The notes: generated by a model from the sequence alone, not told the origin. A DNA stretch of 64,000 nt from Vandiemenella viatica (GCA_031002005.1 JARYHS010013630.1:232941539-233005538); one strand, 5' to 3'; shown: positions 12,713-25,612, counted from the first letter of the stretch. Translations and numbers: made by a program.

Positions 12713-13894
12713 AGTACACATTTCACAAACAAAAAATACACTTCTCACGTGCTGAAATAGCTACACGCTTCACAGACAGGTGGTAACACTTCATTCCCCC
12801 CCCCCCCCCCTCTTTCCAGTACTTAGTGCGAACTGGCAGTAGGTATATAGTGTTTTGCGTCATCAAGACCATGGGGCCCTAATACCAAAGATACAATTTT
12901 GACCATGCCTTCGATAAGTAAAACTCAACGAACGCAGCCAGCCACAAAATTTTTGGAAAAGGTGGTGAATGAAAAGAAAAATTCTTACACAGTATCACGG
13001 AGCCAGAAGTTTATATAACTCTGAGGAGCCATTTCATTAAGCGGATTGCGTACAGGATGGAATCAAAATTATGCTTTGTTTTTGTAAGGAGAAAAGAGTG
13101 TATTCGATTGTTCGTGGATTAATTATTAAGATAAATAACTAGTCCACGATACAGTTCAGTTTAAACATGCTTTTATTTTCATAAACACGACGTCAACGAT
13201 ACTATTTACATGCATACATACAATCCATAGATTGCGTACATCACTCCTTCCACCGACAATACAGTCCTTCGCCGTCTTATATCGAGTCTGCATAAACTGT
13301 TTCTCTGGCTCGGATGTTTGCTTTATATAAGCTACATCGAAATTACTGGAACACTTCAAAAGTTTCCGACAGATATTTCCCGCACATTAACAATACTTAA
13401 ATAATTGAAACATATTAAAAACAATCAGAATTAATACATAATCATTTACAATCAGTACAAAATGGTCAGAAATGGAAATTAAAGATTACTTAAACACAAA
13501 AATTTTCACAGAAATCATTTTAAACTGTAGCAAATTGTCCTTTAGACACCCGTAACTTCCCTTAATATTTGGAATTACAAACATTTAAGCAATTATTTTG
13601 CATAATTCCGTCCTTAAACATATTAAATGGCCTCTAAATAATTTCTTTTCATAAAACAAAGTATATATATATTGATTTACAGTAAATTGCAAAACAAACA
13701 CACAAGATCACATTCAACCAAACTCCAGCCTACTACAAATGATTGACAAAATACAATTCCATTTAAGTTTAGCTTTGAGGGCTGTTACAAGTAGTACCGT
13801 TAATCCAAGGCTGGGATGTTGTTACAGAGTACTACTGCGCTGCGACAAGCACCTAACGTACGGTGTAATTCTGCAAACTGGTTGTGCCAAATCG
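12713..13894. other. No gene recognised; 15-base poly(C) run
   Basis: A run of 15 C's lies at 12796-12810. The rest is AT-rich with no recognisable coding or RNA feature. Confidence 0.45.
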
Positions 13895-14015
13895 TGGCCG
13901 CCGAGGATCTGCATTCAGTGCGTCTCTGAGTCGGCCCGTTCCTCATCCTCGCCCGCAGACGGCGGGGCACGTACCGTACCTGCGGGCCGCCCACAGGCCA
14001 CCGCGCGCCGCAATC
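13895..14015. other. CpG-rich patch
   Basis: CG dinucleotides are dense (GTGGCCGCCGAGGATC, GCAGACGGCGGGGCACG, CACCGCGCGCCGC). Open frames of 111 codons (plus) and 122 codons (minus) overlap it, but GC-rich DNA is poor in stop codons and neither translation resembles a known domain. Confidence 0.35.
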
Positions 14016-15291
14016 AATTATTCTTCCTCCTCTCATACATGTTAATGAATTCCGGTGATCTGGTCGGTAATTAAATTGTGGAGAAGCGCAGAGCGAGTCG
14101 TAGCTGCGGCACGCGATTAACAACCTGATTCTGGTGGAACACGACCGACGCGGCAGAGAGGGGGACACCGAGTCGATAGGGAGGGCGCTGTTTGAGGGTT
14201 GTAAAACCTCCTCTGTTTGTACCCCTCATACCATCGATTCGCTCCCTCAATATTAGTGCCTTCCCCGGTTATCGGTATAGATGAGCATACCACAATTCAA
14301 TCTTAAAGCAATCACATTACAGTAGACAATCAATGTAAACTCACCTTCGGGCAGAACAAGTGCTCAGTCCATTTGATTCGTATGGATTTACCAGCACAAA
14401 TGCATCTCTTTAGAAGTATTTAATTAATTAACATAACAGCTGCATATAGAAGATTATATAATGCAAGTGGATTTTTACATGTAGCACTAATTCCATCATT
14501 TTACACCGGGATGATAACTCTGAAAAATTAATGATTAATATCTCATATCCATATGCGGTTGAATGAGTACTAAACATATAGTATTTTTAATCATTTTGCA
14601 CCTGCGCATTTAATCCACACTTTACTCTTCCTCTCTTCCCTCACCCATTCGCTCCCATTAAATGTGTTACAATTTCACACATGGCTCGCTTATGGTGTTG
14701 CATTTTTACTACTTAATTGGTTTATTTCAAAGTCTCCATTATTATATTTATTTTAGACGGTTCTTGCCAGATTTATGCAATATATTTAAGCATTAAAACT
14801 TGCTATAGAATTCCGAAATCCAGAATGATTAAAAATAGAGACTGTTCTTTTGTAAAGGCATTGAAAATAATTGGCATTTAGAAGTACACAGTCATAATAT
14901 TACATTTGCGATACTTTAAAATAAATTTGAGAACAGACTTTTTATTAATTTTTTGTTGTAATCACATATCAATTGTAATAAGACACCAAAAAATTCTATT
15001 ACTGCAGTGCAAGCGTGGCTAAAACAACCAACTGCAAGAGTTCGTTACAGAAGAAAAAATCATGGCCAAATAATAAGAGAAAAAAGAAATATCTTAAAGA
15101 AATGAAAACAATCAGATTGTGCAAAGAACGGTTAGCAACAAGCAGTAATTAATGTGGATTAGAAAGTATTAATTGTTCAACTGGTAAAATTCAAAATATG
15201 CTCCAAAGAGTATAGAAAGTCATGGAATATAAAATATTTCGTTTATTAAGAATACAAATAATAATTCATATATTTTCTAAAATATATAAAT
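14016..15291. other. AT-rich DNA, no gene recognised
   Basis: No domain, RNA gene or repeat family seen. Confidence 0.45.
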
Positions 15292-15496
15292 AGGAGGTCG
15301 TGGGTTCGAATCACCATCCAGCCATCCAGAGCTGGAATTTCCATGGTTTCCCGAAATCATTCCAGGTGAATGCCGGGTTGATTCCTTTAAAAGGCCATGG
15401 TAGAATTCCTTCCCGTTCCTTGACCCAATCCTTTCTCGCCTCTAAGGACAGCGACGAAAACGAAGCGTAATGCCATAAGCAAAAAAGAAAAAAAAT
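15292..15496 (+). mobile_element. tRNA-derived SINE, family 1, plus strand
   Basis: The B box GTGGGTTCGAATCACC (15300) is followed by AATTTCCATGGTTTCCCG, then AATGCCGGGTTGATTCC, then AAAGGCCATGGTAGAATTCC, then CGCCTCTAAGGACAG and an A-rich tail (15481-15496). The part order matches the copy at 6757 in opposite orientation. The upstream A-box part is missing, so the copy is 5'-truncated. Confidence 0.8.
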
Positions 15497-16573
15497 GCAT
15501 TTGATCGATGCTACGGACGCTAACTTAGAACTGAGATTACTAATATATTTTGCAACAAAATTTCAAGTAAAGATGCTTATAATTTATGTGAAATTTCTAG
15601 CCACGCCAGTTTTGATACACACAACTTTTCCATCATCTAAAACTAACTGATTTATTCCTCATATGACTATCGGTGATTCAATGAAGAAACTGTTACGTTT
15701 AATTTAGAAATTTTTATTTTCAGTGAAGTAACCCGTGGGGAAAATAGAAAGCGTTAGATTAACTTGACAGCAACACATTAAAGATGGAAAGGTCACGAAA
15801 CCAACAATACAAAGTATCAGACAAATATAGTTTACAGAGACGTAAATAAAATGTTTTCACTTCAAGTTCATTAAAAAGCGAAATTTGCATGACTCACAAT
15901 GAAGGAATTTATTCAATTATCAATTAAACTCTTTGCGATCATCTAACACTTCTGTAAAGTTCATACATTACACTAAACGTGATTGACTCTACTAGTTAAA
16001 TAGGTTTGGGGAAACGTAGTACCTTATTGTCACTATTTACGGGTCGAATCACTGTAAACGTCTCTTCAATGTGATATTATAATCCGTTAACTGCTCGTTG
16101 ATTCGCCAGAGTTGCTATTTTAGGAGCACTGCGACGAATGGCTTCGCATGTGATCGGATGTGGCGGTCGTCCCCACTGCATTATAAGGTCACCGCTAGGC
16201 CGCAGTGATTTGGTCAGCGCAGAATAGTTCAGTATCGGGCGACAAGTGAACAGCACCGCTCGACACAACTGCGATGTGGCAAGTATCAAGTGTCTCTTGT
16301 TCTTAGTTTCTCAGAACAAACCAAAATTTTAGTCTTAAGCATTCTGGTTTGCCAGAATCACCACTTCATTGTCATACATGTCAAATGCTTGTACCTCGTT
16401 TTCTTTCCAAAATAAATTTGCGCCAGGTTCTGGTAGAGTTCTCAAGATTTTTTTCCTTTTACGGCATGGTTTGAATGTTTCTGCTAACAGCAAACCGCTG
16501 CGTTGACCAATCAATATTTGTATATTATTCTCGTGCTGGCAACTACATGTACTCTCTGCGGCCTTTTATGACT
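15497..16573. other. AT-rich DNA, no gene recognised
   Basis: No domain, RNA gene or repeat family seen. A 70-codon minus frame at 16077-16289 has no recognisable relatives. Confidence 0.45.
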
Positions 16574-17338
16574 TAATTAGCTGGGGCCCACGACTTCGTA
16601 TGTTTGTAAAGAATTTGGATTGACTGCTACCGACATCTAACCAGCATAGTGCACGATGGGAGACTTGGTGCTATTACCACACACAAACGCTAGTGATCTG
16701 CGCTAGATAGTTTTGGCTGAAAAGTGATACACCCTGACACATATGTTTATGGTAGGAATATGAAAGTGCCGCAGGTCGACCATTTTCAATCACCATATTT
16801 CCCACACTCCCATTGCTACCATCATCTAACCACCATACTATAAGATAGGAGACACGATACCAGTACCACACACAAACGCAAATGGTCTACGCTATGTAGT
16901 TGTGGCAGCAAAGTGACGTATACGGAGACAAATGTCTTTGATCGAAATAAAAAAATATTCTTGACCGGCCTCTTTCAACCACCATATCTCCCACACTACC
17001 ACAGTTGCTGAAATTCGGCCAACGTTGTGATCGACGGGTGACTCTGTGCTACTACCACACACAAACACCAGTGATCTGCGCTAGATATTTTTGGCTGAAA
17101 AGTGATACACCATGACACATACGTTTTTGATAGAAATATTAAAGTGCCGCAGGTCGACCACTTTCAACCACCATATCTCCCACATCCTCATAGCTACCGA
17201 CATCTAACCACCATAGTAGACAATAGGAGACACGATACCTCTACCACACACATACACCAATGGTCTATGCTATGTAGTTGTGGCAGCAGAGTGACATATA
17301 CGGAGACACATGTCTTTGGTCGAAATACGAAAATGCAG
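16574..17338. repeat. Satellite-bearing element, short array (about four monomers of about 185 bp)
   Basis: The left edge reads TTAGCTGGGGCCCACGACTTCGT and is followed by tandem monomers. Each monomer carries CACACAAACRCCAGTGATCTG or a variant, GAAAAGTGATACACC, CGCAGGTCGACCA and ACATCTAACCACCATA. It is a diverged copy of the array at 31.0 kb, and both start with the same non-repeated edge and the same phase. The right end stops mid-monomer near 17338, so this copy looks truncated. The open frames across it (for example 17102-17341) are by-products of the repeat, not genes. Confidence 0.8.
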
Positions 17339-18059
17339 TAGTAGTAATAGTTTGAAACATTCCCTATCGACAGAAAGAGATACCTATTTTTACCTAATGT
17401 TTGAGATATTATTATTTTACAAAAAAAAGGTTGTATTTATCAGTTTTATTTCCAATTTTCTACCGCATTACGATGTGTCGTAGCGTCTGGTTAATTTAGC
17501 TGTTTGTATTTTACTGTCATATTTTCTGCGGTAGATTGGTATGCAAATGGACGACTAGAACAATGTATCTTTGTAGTATTTCTAAGATAAACATATTTAG
17601 TGGCTCAGACATTTATTACCACATAACAGATGTATGATTATTGCGGTATATCACTTTCGCCGCTTACGTTTCAACCACTATTCTTGCTTTCAATCATGTA
17701 CTTCTCAATATGAGTCTGCTTCTAATTTTTTTTTAAGGTCAAGGTTATCTAATTAACAAGAAAATAATAAAATATTTACCATGATCTGCATAAAATCTCT
17801 ACGAGGTATATTCAGTATGGATTTAAATTTCTCAGTGACATTATGATAAGTAATTTGAAAAAAAAAGTATCGAAATGTATCTGTCTCTTTTAGGGGATAT
17901 TTTTTTCATAAATACATTACGTCTTGAAAGGTCGCCAGAAACGGGGTAACAGCTTCCTGAGCGCAGCAGACACGTGGAATCTAATGCCAGTGGTATAATT
18001 TCCTGTGCGCCTTTCCTCTCTTCACCTGGTTATGCGATCTCCTCTCTTTCGCCACGGCT
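17339..18059. other. AT-rich DNA, no gene recognised
   Basis: No feature could be supported in this stretch. Confidence 0.45.
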
Positions 18060-18385
18060 CTTTCCCGAACGTCATTCAAATTTGAGGGCGGCAGCCCCCG
18101 AGTGCAGCCATCTCGGACGTAATGGCAATCTGCGCTGGCGGCTGAGTCGGCGCGTTCCCTTTATGACGCGGCATAAAAGCGGCAGACGGCTTACAAATAT
18201 AGGTTAGCAGCCAGTGGGGAGGCGGCCTCGCCCTGATCCGCAGGGGTCGTAGCTCGCAGATGCCGGAAAGAGTTACGACCGCCGCCAGGAAACACTGTTT
18301 GCGTCGCCTCCGCTGCCGACTTTGAGATTTGCCTGCCGGCCTGCGCGTCTCCCAAAGCAGGCTTAACTCTTGAGTGGGACTCCAC
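18060..18385. other. CpG-rich patch, about 325 bp
   Basis: This is one of the longest GC-rich, CpG-dense stretches in the window (GAGTCGGCGCGTTCC, GGGAGGCGGCCTCGCCC, GACCGCCGCCAGG). It also contains GCGGCATAAAAGCGGC, a possible TATA-like motif. Frames of 77 codons (plus) and 105 codons (minus) cross it without recognisable domains. A promoter or enhancer CpG island is possible; so is a GC-rich repeat. Confidence 0.4.
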
Positions 18386-18547
18386 GGCGCCATATTAATG
18401 GATCGGGGATATTCCTTCCTTATAGCCTATGAAGTCTATGAAGGGAGTCGAATATGCACAGTCTAAAAGAGCACTCTCAGAGATAATACTATCGAAAATG
18501 AAATGAAATGTAGCCATCACATATTTTGATAACTTAGTCAACGAAAT

Positions 18548-18860
18548 AACCAAACAAAAATGTGATAATTAAATTTTTCCCGGCGTATGGCTGACAAGAA
18601 TTCTTTGCTGGCATTCTGTCGTATAATTTCTTCTTTCCACAACATTTCGGCTGCAATCTCCGCTGCCTTCGTCAGGTGAAATGTTATATCCAAACAGGCG
18701 ATGAAACATCATTCACAGTTGGTGCCGTGTCGTCGTAGTGGCAGGTTCGATATGACTTCTCACCTGAGGATGCAGCGAAGGTTGCTTTCTAAACGGTGTG
18801 AAAAGAAGAATTTATCCGGCAGAATACCCGTGAAGAATTCTTGTCAACCAAACAAAAATG
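18548..18860. mobile_element. Long inverted repeat (foldback-like element) with a 15-bp flanking direct repeat
   Basis: The 15-mer AACCAAACAAAAATG occurs at 18548-18562 and again at 18846-18860. Between them lie imperfect inverted arms. The left arm begins TGACAAGAATTCTTTGC at 18592. The right arm, read in reverse from 18846, begins TGACAAGAATTCTTCACGGG. Similarity continues through a TTTCTTCTTTCCACA-type block to a CCTTCGTCAGGTGA-type block, giving arms of roughly 100 bases around a loop of about 60. There is no coding capacity. The left arm begins 29 bases inside the direct repeat while the right arm abuts it, so the true ends are not settled. Confidence 0.65.
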
Positions 18861-19969
18861 TTCATCTAGTCGAAATTCTGATTTTCGATAGATTCTTTAA
18901 CTGCAATGATATTTATTCAATAGATCAAGTAAGCAAGGTAGGATATCGCAGTTATTCGTATCATTTAGTCGTTTACCCTGTAATAGAACGGTATTACATA
19001 GGCGGAAATGGCGTATGGTTCGTTGGAAATTTAATATTAAGAAAAAAATAATAACGGATGCAATAAAGCTGGAACAAGTAGGGACCATTGAGGTATAGAA
19101 CTAAGTATAAATCAACGGCCATTTGCAGACCCACCTTGACTCACTAGCCAGACAGGCTGGCTCCTGCAACTGAGCCGTAGTCGGTCAACGTTTGAAACAA
19201 AATCGGGTATTTTGAGAGAGAGGGGTAGATTAGTATCTCTGGTTTTTGTACACGAAAGCCGACATGGCAGAGAGAACATTATCCAGGAAATATCTCAGAA
19301 GTTAAGGGTGGTACCGCCGATCTTAACTTCGACGAAGAAGAAAGTGCTAATTGGAGGCGACCCAAGCTAAGAATACAAACAAGCCTCTTCGACTGAGGCG
19401 CGCCGACATTGTGCCACCATTATTTTGTGTAGGTCAGTGAGTTGTCTAATAGTATCAAGCAGTGTCTTTTAGAAAAGTGCATCAAGGGTGACTACCTGCA
19501 GTTCACCAAAGCCTCAGCCTAGTAACAAATTAAGGAAACTGAATCATCCTCTCTCTCTGATCAGTTGTCCTTTCTCTTTTATGTTAAATGTTCTAACTAT
19601 TCAAATATACTTCGCTTCAAAATTTTGATAGCATTCAAATCAGTATAAAGAAGTAGCGAGCCTCAATGTTTTTTGAAGACTAGTAGCATAATATACGTTA
19701 TACCTTATCACGAATATCATCATGTTGATTTTTTGTGTAAAAATTAGAACAGTGATTCAGAATAATCCAGAAACTCTATGGAATAAAATGTTATTCCAAT
19801 GCTGTCGTCAGCTTTCCTCCGTACTTATTTTCGGAAGAAAGCAATCTTTTATAATGAAATCCGTTAGCGGAAACTGGAACACGTGACTGTGTTTACGGGC
19901 GAAGATATAAGGTAGCTGTATTTAAAGTAAGCATAAGTAAATAGCAGAAACTAAACACAGAGATAAAAT
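18861..19969. other. No gene recognised
   Basis: No coding, RNA or repeat feature could be supported. Confidence 0.45.
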
Positions 19970-20052
19970 GAGCCCTCCTCCCCTCCTTGTCTCAGGTGGT
20001 CACATTTGTGTGACCCCTCTCCCCTGGTGTTACGTAACATATTTTACAATTT
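19970..20052. repeat. Half of a C-rich MITE (right part)
   Basis: The order CCCTCCTCCCCTCC, then GTCACATTTGTGTGACCCC, then GGTGTTACGTAACAT resembles the right half of the C-rich MITE class seen at 20570 and 34833. The left half is not visible. Confidence 0.4.
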
Positions 20053-20569
20053 TAAATTCAGAAATTATTAAATTAAAACAGCACTTCAAAAATTATTTCT
20101 GTATTTCCATTTAAAATATTTTTTAATAAACTCAACAATAAATCAAACTTTTTAGAAAATTGACAAAACATAACAAATTAAACGAATGATACAAAATTTA
20201 ATCATCTAGTGACCATTCTTGTGGCTGGCACAGCAGTCATTTCACTCCCGTTTTGGATAATGTTAAGAACATTCGATGTGTCAACATCATCTTCATCCGT
20301 TTATCAAACAAAGAACTTCCCTGTTACTTCTAGCTGTAATTCTTTGAGGACGAATCTTAGTGATGGGCAAAACCTCTTGTTCCATATTATGTGATTGCTT
20401 GTGTTGGTTATTGGCTTTGTATGATGAAAGATACAGACCACAGATGTCACACGAACGTTTAAATAAGAATGCGGAAGTCATGTTTTGTCAAAACCTTAAA
20501 GACGGTATTGGACTTTAGGCGAATGTCAATGGCGGCCGATGTGCGACACCATAGGTAAAGCGACAGTGA

Positions 20570-20742
20570 CCCGCTTCCCCCCCCCCCCCCCCCCCAGGCC
20601 ACCACGTTACAAAAAGTGATACAAGTTTTACATGTGACGTCACGAAGCTTATGATTCGTCCTCACCCCTTGTAACACGATGTCACACTTTGTTGACCCCG
20701 TCCCTCCCCCTCAACGTGTGACTTAATTTATGGAAGGCCTCA
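20570..20742. repeat. C-rich MITE fragment with a 19-base poly(C) run
   Basis: A 19-C run (20577-20595) is followed by ATGTGACGTCACGAAG, GTAACACGATGTCACAC and a right end reading GACTTAATTTATGGAAGGCC. The reverse complement of that end (GGCCTTCCATAAATTAAGTC) resembles the left terminal repeat of the MITE at 34833 (GGGGCGTCCATTAGTTACGT). The left terminus is not recognisable. Confidence 0.45.
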
Positions 20743-21529
20743 AAGGATTTATCACTAATGCCTAAATCTTATGAGGTTGCAGCTGGCAATATTTGACGTT
20801 TCAGACAAACCGTATTAACACCGATTGTGATACTTTCTGCAAGCGATTGGTTCTAATAATATATATACTTTTCAAAAGTCTCGAGGTTTTATTCTTTCCT
20901 ATATCAGATCGCACCTGCCACTGAACAGGGACTCGCAATATTCTTCAAGTACTTGGTTTGCATGGACGATGACATAGATTAATCACATGTGGAAATTCAC
21001 GAACGGTGAATCCATGTCAAATCTAAAATCCTAGCCTAGATAGGTTTGTTATTTATTATGAAGTAAAATTTCAACCAAAGGTTGTGTTAAAAGCAGGTTG
21101 ATAGCATTAAGAAGAATCTTATTAAATGAGGATCCTTTCAGTAATAATTTAGGCTTGAGGAAGAAGGTACTAAAACTATTTGCTCCGATCGCACTAATTT
21201 TTGGTTGCAAAGCCTACACCTACGAAAAACCTAAAGCAAAATATTTGGTGCTAGATGATAGTTTAAAATGTTTGGCTGATATGTACACAGAGGTTAAATA
21301 TGAAGCCATACAGGAGAAAAAAAGGTAATATAAAGTGGGTATTGAATTGCGTCAATCGTTTCTTATAGGTAGATATGAAGAGATTTTCAAAAAAAAAAAA
21401 AAAAAAAAACAAAAATAAAAAAAAAAAATTGGGGTACCATTCGGTTTTCTCTTTTTGTCTCAAATTATCTTTACCAACTGATAACTGAGACAAAAAAAGT
21501 ATTTAACATTTTAATTACGTAGGTATACT
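20743..21529. other. No gene supported; 76-codon frame of unknown origin and A-rich tract
   Basis: A 76-codon plus frame at 21098-21328 has no domain I recognise. It lies 200-400 bases upstream of a LINE remnant on the same strand and may be a decayed part of it. An A-rich tract lies at about 21390-21430. Confidence 0.4.
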
Positions 21530-22285
21530 GGAACAGAACAAAATTCGTGAAAGGAATATAAACTTTTTAACATCTGGAGGACGCAAAAATATTGTTGAAT
21601 CAAAATTCGTAGACATAAATTGGTGAAACATATGGTCTATTGGTCTAATATATTTCTTAAAGTGCTATCATCCAAAACTCAAGCCCTGTGGTACAAAGTT
21701 GTCAATGACACTGTAGCTACAAATGTGAGATTATTTCGAATCCATATAAAATATACGGATAGATGTGATACATGTGGGAATACTGACACATTAATTCATC
21801 GTTTTACTTGTGGAAAGACTACAGATATGGAGGAAGCATGCAATGACAGTTCTATTAGAAACTTCTCAATCTGAAGTTACATGCAAGATTCTAATACGAC
21901 GACCAGACATTAAGACCATATCACCAGAAAAACATAACTCACTGGTTTGGGTATTAGGACAAGCAGTGTACAATATTCTAATAAAAAAACCTAAGGATCT
22001 AGAAGATTATTTATCCACACTTAAAATAACACTATGAAATTTAAAAGTTCAGCGAGGTACAAACGCCACTTCAGAGCATATCAGGATTATCTTTTCCTGC
22101 GTGAACAATTTTGATAACGAATATATTCAGCCCATTTATTTGTCCAGAGTACTCATATGATGTTTCTGTAGCGTACAGTTTATTATGAAACTTTAATCTT
22201 CTAATGTTGTAATGCAGTAATGTTGTAATGTAGAAATGTTGTACTACTGTAAGGTTTCAATAAACCTACTTAAAAAAGAAAAAAG
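21530..22285 (+). pseudogene. LINE remnant, C-terminal zinc-knuckle region and 3' end
   Basis: Translation in shifting plus frames gives LSSKTQALWYKVVNDTVATN, then RCDTCGNTDTLIHRFTC. The latter is the CxxC...HxxxxC knuckle found near the C terminus of several non-LTR polyproteins. After a frame change near 21810 it continues with IWRKHAMTVL, RRPDIKTISPEKHNSLVWVL and a stop at 22035-22037. The reverse transcriptase is absent. The 3' region ends in TAATGTTGTAATG-type repeats (22202-22245), an AATAAA signal near 22258 and an A-rich tail from about 22271. The architecture is that of a 5'-truncated insertion. The clade cannot be fixed; Tx1/L1-like or jockey-like are possible. Confidence 0.75.
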
Positions 22286-23164
22286 AGAGAGAGACAGTTA
22301 TTCATATCTTCTTGCTCTGTACGCTTACATTTCTAATGGTTAGCTGCTTTGATCATGAATGATCCAGTTTTTCAATTATTTGTTTACTGATTTACTTATG
22401 TAATGGTGGTACAGAAAAATTTACTAATTTTCTCAACTCTATACTACAGTATTTAGCCTATACTTTTTAATGCATGATTGATAATATTTAAAAAGTCACG
22501 GAAAAGCTGTAAGTGGCATTCGGAGATGTCTTGAAGCGTCTTCAAGGAGGTATCGTGGTTACATTTAGTCTAGAGTACTCCGGGGGAGTAAGTCGGCACC
22601 ACTTTTGCATCGGATACCGGCACCTCTTTGGTCCTGTATGAGATGGTTTTTTGGTGTTTGGTGAAGAGTGAAACCAGGACCTTTCATAACATGATCTGTG
22701 GTCAGATGTACAATCGATCAAACCGATTACTCCCTTCGGCGCTCCATTATATCGGCGGTATTGATATCTTTTCTTCAAAGTTTTTTTTTCCAACTTAGAA
22801 AATTTATGGTCCATCAACGACGTAGTACTTACACCCGACGAAGATTTTCGGCTAGGTTGGGAAGCAAATAATCTATGATATACTCAAAAAAACAATCCCA
22901 GCATTCGAAAGGACTGATTCAGGTAATCCACTGAAGAGGGAAACTTTACGGATGGACTGGGAATCGAACCCTCGTTCTGTCGAATGTGAGGCTCCAAAGG
23001 TACCATTCATTCACCAGCTTTCTTTAGTGAATTATTGCACGCCATAAATTAATGTTTGCAATTTTGGAACCATAAATTTTGTAATAATATACAGAATGTA
23101 TGTAATCCACATTTCAGTACCTATGGCACATCTAAGAACACTGAATATATTATTTTTCTTTGGT
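22286..23164. other. No gene recognised; possible tRNA-like remnant
   Basis: Around 22970 the string GGGAATCGAACCCTCGTTC resembles a reverse-oriented B box and may be a decayed SINE head. Nothing else could be supported. Confidence 0.35.
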
Positions 23165-23362
23165 GAGATTTTAAGCCTGTGGACCTCAACGTCATTGGCC
23201 GTGAGAAAGGACTAGGGACTAGGAACGAAAGGAATTCGGCCATGGCCTTTTAAGTAAACAACGGTATTAGATTGGAGTGAAATCATGGATAACCGAAATT
23301 TGCGTGGCTGGACAGGAATTTCGGCCTGCGCCCTCCTAAATGCAGTCGCGGGCGTTACTGCT
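23165..23362 (-). mobile_element. Decayed SINE, family 1
   Basis: On the plus strand the reversed family order is visible: ACCTCAACGTCATTGGCC, then GGAATTCGGCCATGGCCTTT, then GATTGGAGTGAAATCATGG, then AACCGAAATTTGCGTGGC and TTTCGGCCTGCGCCCTCC at the head. The B box has lost most of its consensus. An 84-codon frame across it is a by-product. Confidence 0.65.
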
Positions 23363-25394
23363 CATGTATCTATCTCTCTTTTTAATAACGACATTACAAC
23401 CTGTTCAATAAAGGAAAATCTATTGCAGTGGGTCGAAAACTTTTGTAATGGAAAAAAAGAAGCGTTAAAATGCTATTTAAGTGCAGTTTATTTTCTTATT
23501 TTTAGAATTACTGTCAATTACAAAGAAATCGACAGTTGAAAGAGATCAATGCATCGTGCATTTCAGTTCAAAATGCCTTTCAGTTGCTAATGTATTTCCT
23601 CATGACAAAGGCCATAACAACTATGGGTCCGCTATTACAGTATCTAACATTCATGTCTACTTCACACGTTACGAATATATCATGTTTGAGCTCGTACCCT
23701 GTTAAAAATGGCAGTCAATTTATAGAACTGTATCCTAAAAATGTTAAACAACCCCAACAATGTACTCTGGATCTAATTTTTAATGCTTGAGCACTAAGCT
23801 CCTAAAGTGAATCACCTTACAACAACATTTCTTTCAATCAAATGAGTTCGTACTAGCTGTTAACTATCTCTTAGTCAGAGACGCTAATGTCATCAGAGTG
23901 CAGTGACTACTGACTAAGGGAATCTTTATCGGTAGCAGGATATAATTGTGACATGAAATTTCACGAACCCCATCTTGTGATTGTAAACGACGTTATGTAG
24001 CAATGAGGGAAGAACAACTTCATCATTTCAGATGACCAGCTGTTAGAGGAAGACAACTCATGTGATCAAGTGGAATGATTTTCTGGGTGACACCATTGGA
24101 GTTCAGACAGCGAGACCGTAAATGGAAATACCAAGATCAAAAATGGATACGATAAGTGAATAATGTGGATTCTGCTAGGCAAACGATCAAGAACTCTGAA
24201 TAATATCTTACTTTATGATCAGTTCCGACCACATTCTGTTCCATCAGTACATCCACGACATTTAACACGACATCTCATTGAGGATACAGTATGCAGATGA
24301 CTTAGTATACATAAGTAAGAGTAGATGATTTACGCTCTAAGAGAGTATACCGATAAACGTTCTTATTACACTGAGGCAATCCAGTACAGATATTGAAATA
24401 TAACTGAAGTCACAGTGTAACTACAGCATAATAAGGGAGGTCCTAGAAAGATACAAATGTAGTTCTCAAAATCTCTTCCATTAAAAATATTCCGATAACC
24501 GTTGTCTGTTGCTGGCTGGTTAAACATTTACTTAAAATCTACAGGAAACTAAGCTCTAGAATAAACCTCTACCACAAACTGGCAGGAAACTGGTGCGGTA
24601 CAGATACAAACACTATGCTCTCTGTAGCATTGGCTCTAATGCAGTCAACATTTTACTGCTGTTCTCCAGGAAGAGGAAACAGCATCCTTACGGCAAGTAT
24701 TGATATCTACAAGTAAGATGTCATGAGAAAATTTCTCCCAAAGTTCTGAGAATAGACGCTGAGGCACACACTCTAAAGTAGACCGTTAGCCATGTAAGAA
24801 CACTTGTACACAGCAGTTTTCAGCGTCCGCCAGAAATACACTTTCAATCACATAGAAAAAAAATCATTGGGTTTCCCTTATAATATCTGTATCCTTTGAT
24901 ATAATCAACGAATAGAAAAAAGGTAGGAATTATAATACATCCAATGATGCCAAGTTGATTCACGACGCAAAAAGGGGGGTTGAAGAATTTTATCTTCCCC
25001 GACACAAAATACCTGATATTACATGTTCCAGAACAGGCCATGAAAGGTGTGGCTACTGCCAAACTTCAGCTAGTCAATGTTCTGGATATTTAGTAATGAG
25101 CTCGTGCTAATGCCTAAATCCTATGAAACTTACTAGAAATTTATTAATCGCCAAACAACCTACGAAATTAAATAGAAAGTATTTGATTTAATAATAAAAC
25201 TCGAGAACGCACATTAATTCAGTAACAGTAAACGTTAAAGAAAAACCAATTCGCAGTCATTGAGGACTGGCGACAGAAGTGAAAACTTAAAACGCGCAAC
25301 ACACCATGCTTACAGCTACAGATATACACTAATAATTCCGTATGGTCGTGGTAATCTGGTGACAGGGTTTCTATTGACTGCACATTCCGCCCCT
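23363..25394. other. No gene recognised
   Basis: Several frames of 70-85 codons occur (for example 23536-23790 plus and 24844-25062 minus), none with a recognisable domain. Confidence 0.45.
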
Positions 25395-25612
25395 GTCTTA
25401 GCAGCCTCACCTGATCTGGTAGTCTTACCAGGTTCAGGAGACCTACAGTTTAACTTGGAATCCGGAAGTGTTCTGGCATACCTCACATTACACACCGAGC
25501 TATGCCAGAGGTAAAGATCGGGTTAAGTGGCTATGAAAATCTCCAGCGAGACAGAGATTGGAACCGCGGACCTTACTTTCCCCAGTCAGACACCTGAATA
25601 ACCAAGCCACCA
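25395..25612 (-). mobile_element. tRNA-derived SINE, family 2
   Basis: On the minus strand a tRNA-like head (A-box-like TGGCTTGGTTATTCAGG, B box GCGGTTCCAATCTC, about 25546-25610) is followed by a body whose plus-strand reading includes AGGAGACCTACAGTTTAACTT. That body block is shared with the neighbouring copy at 25690. Confidence 0.6.

Noticed and set aside
13739..14168. Overlapping 111- and 122-codon frames on opposite strands
   Set aside because: Compositional openness of a CpG-rich patch; neither resembles a protein family.
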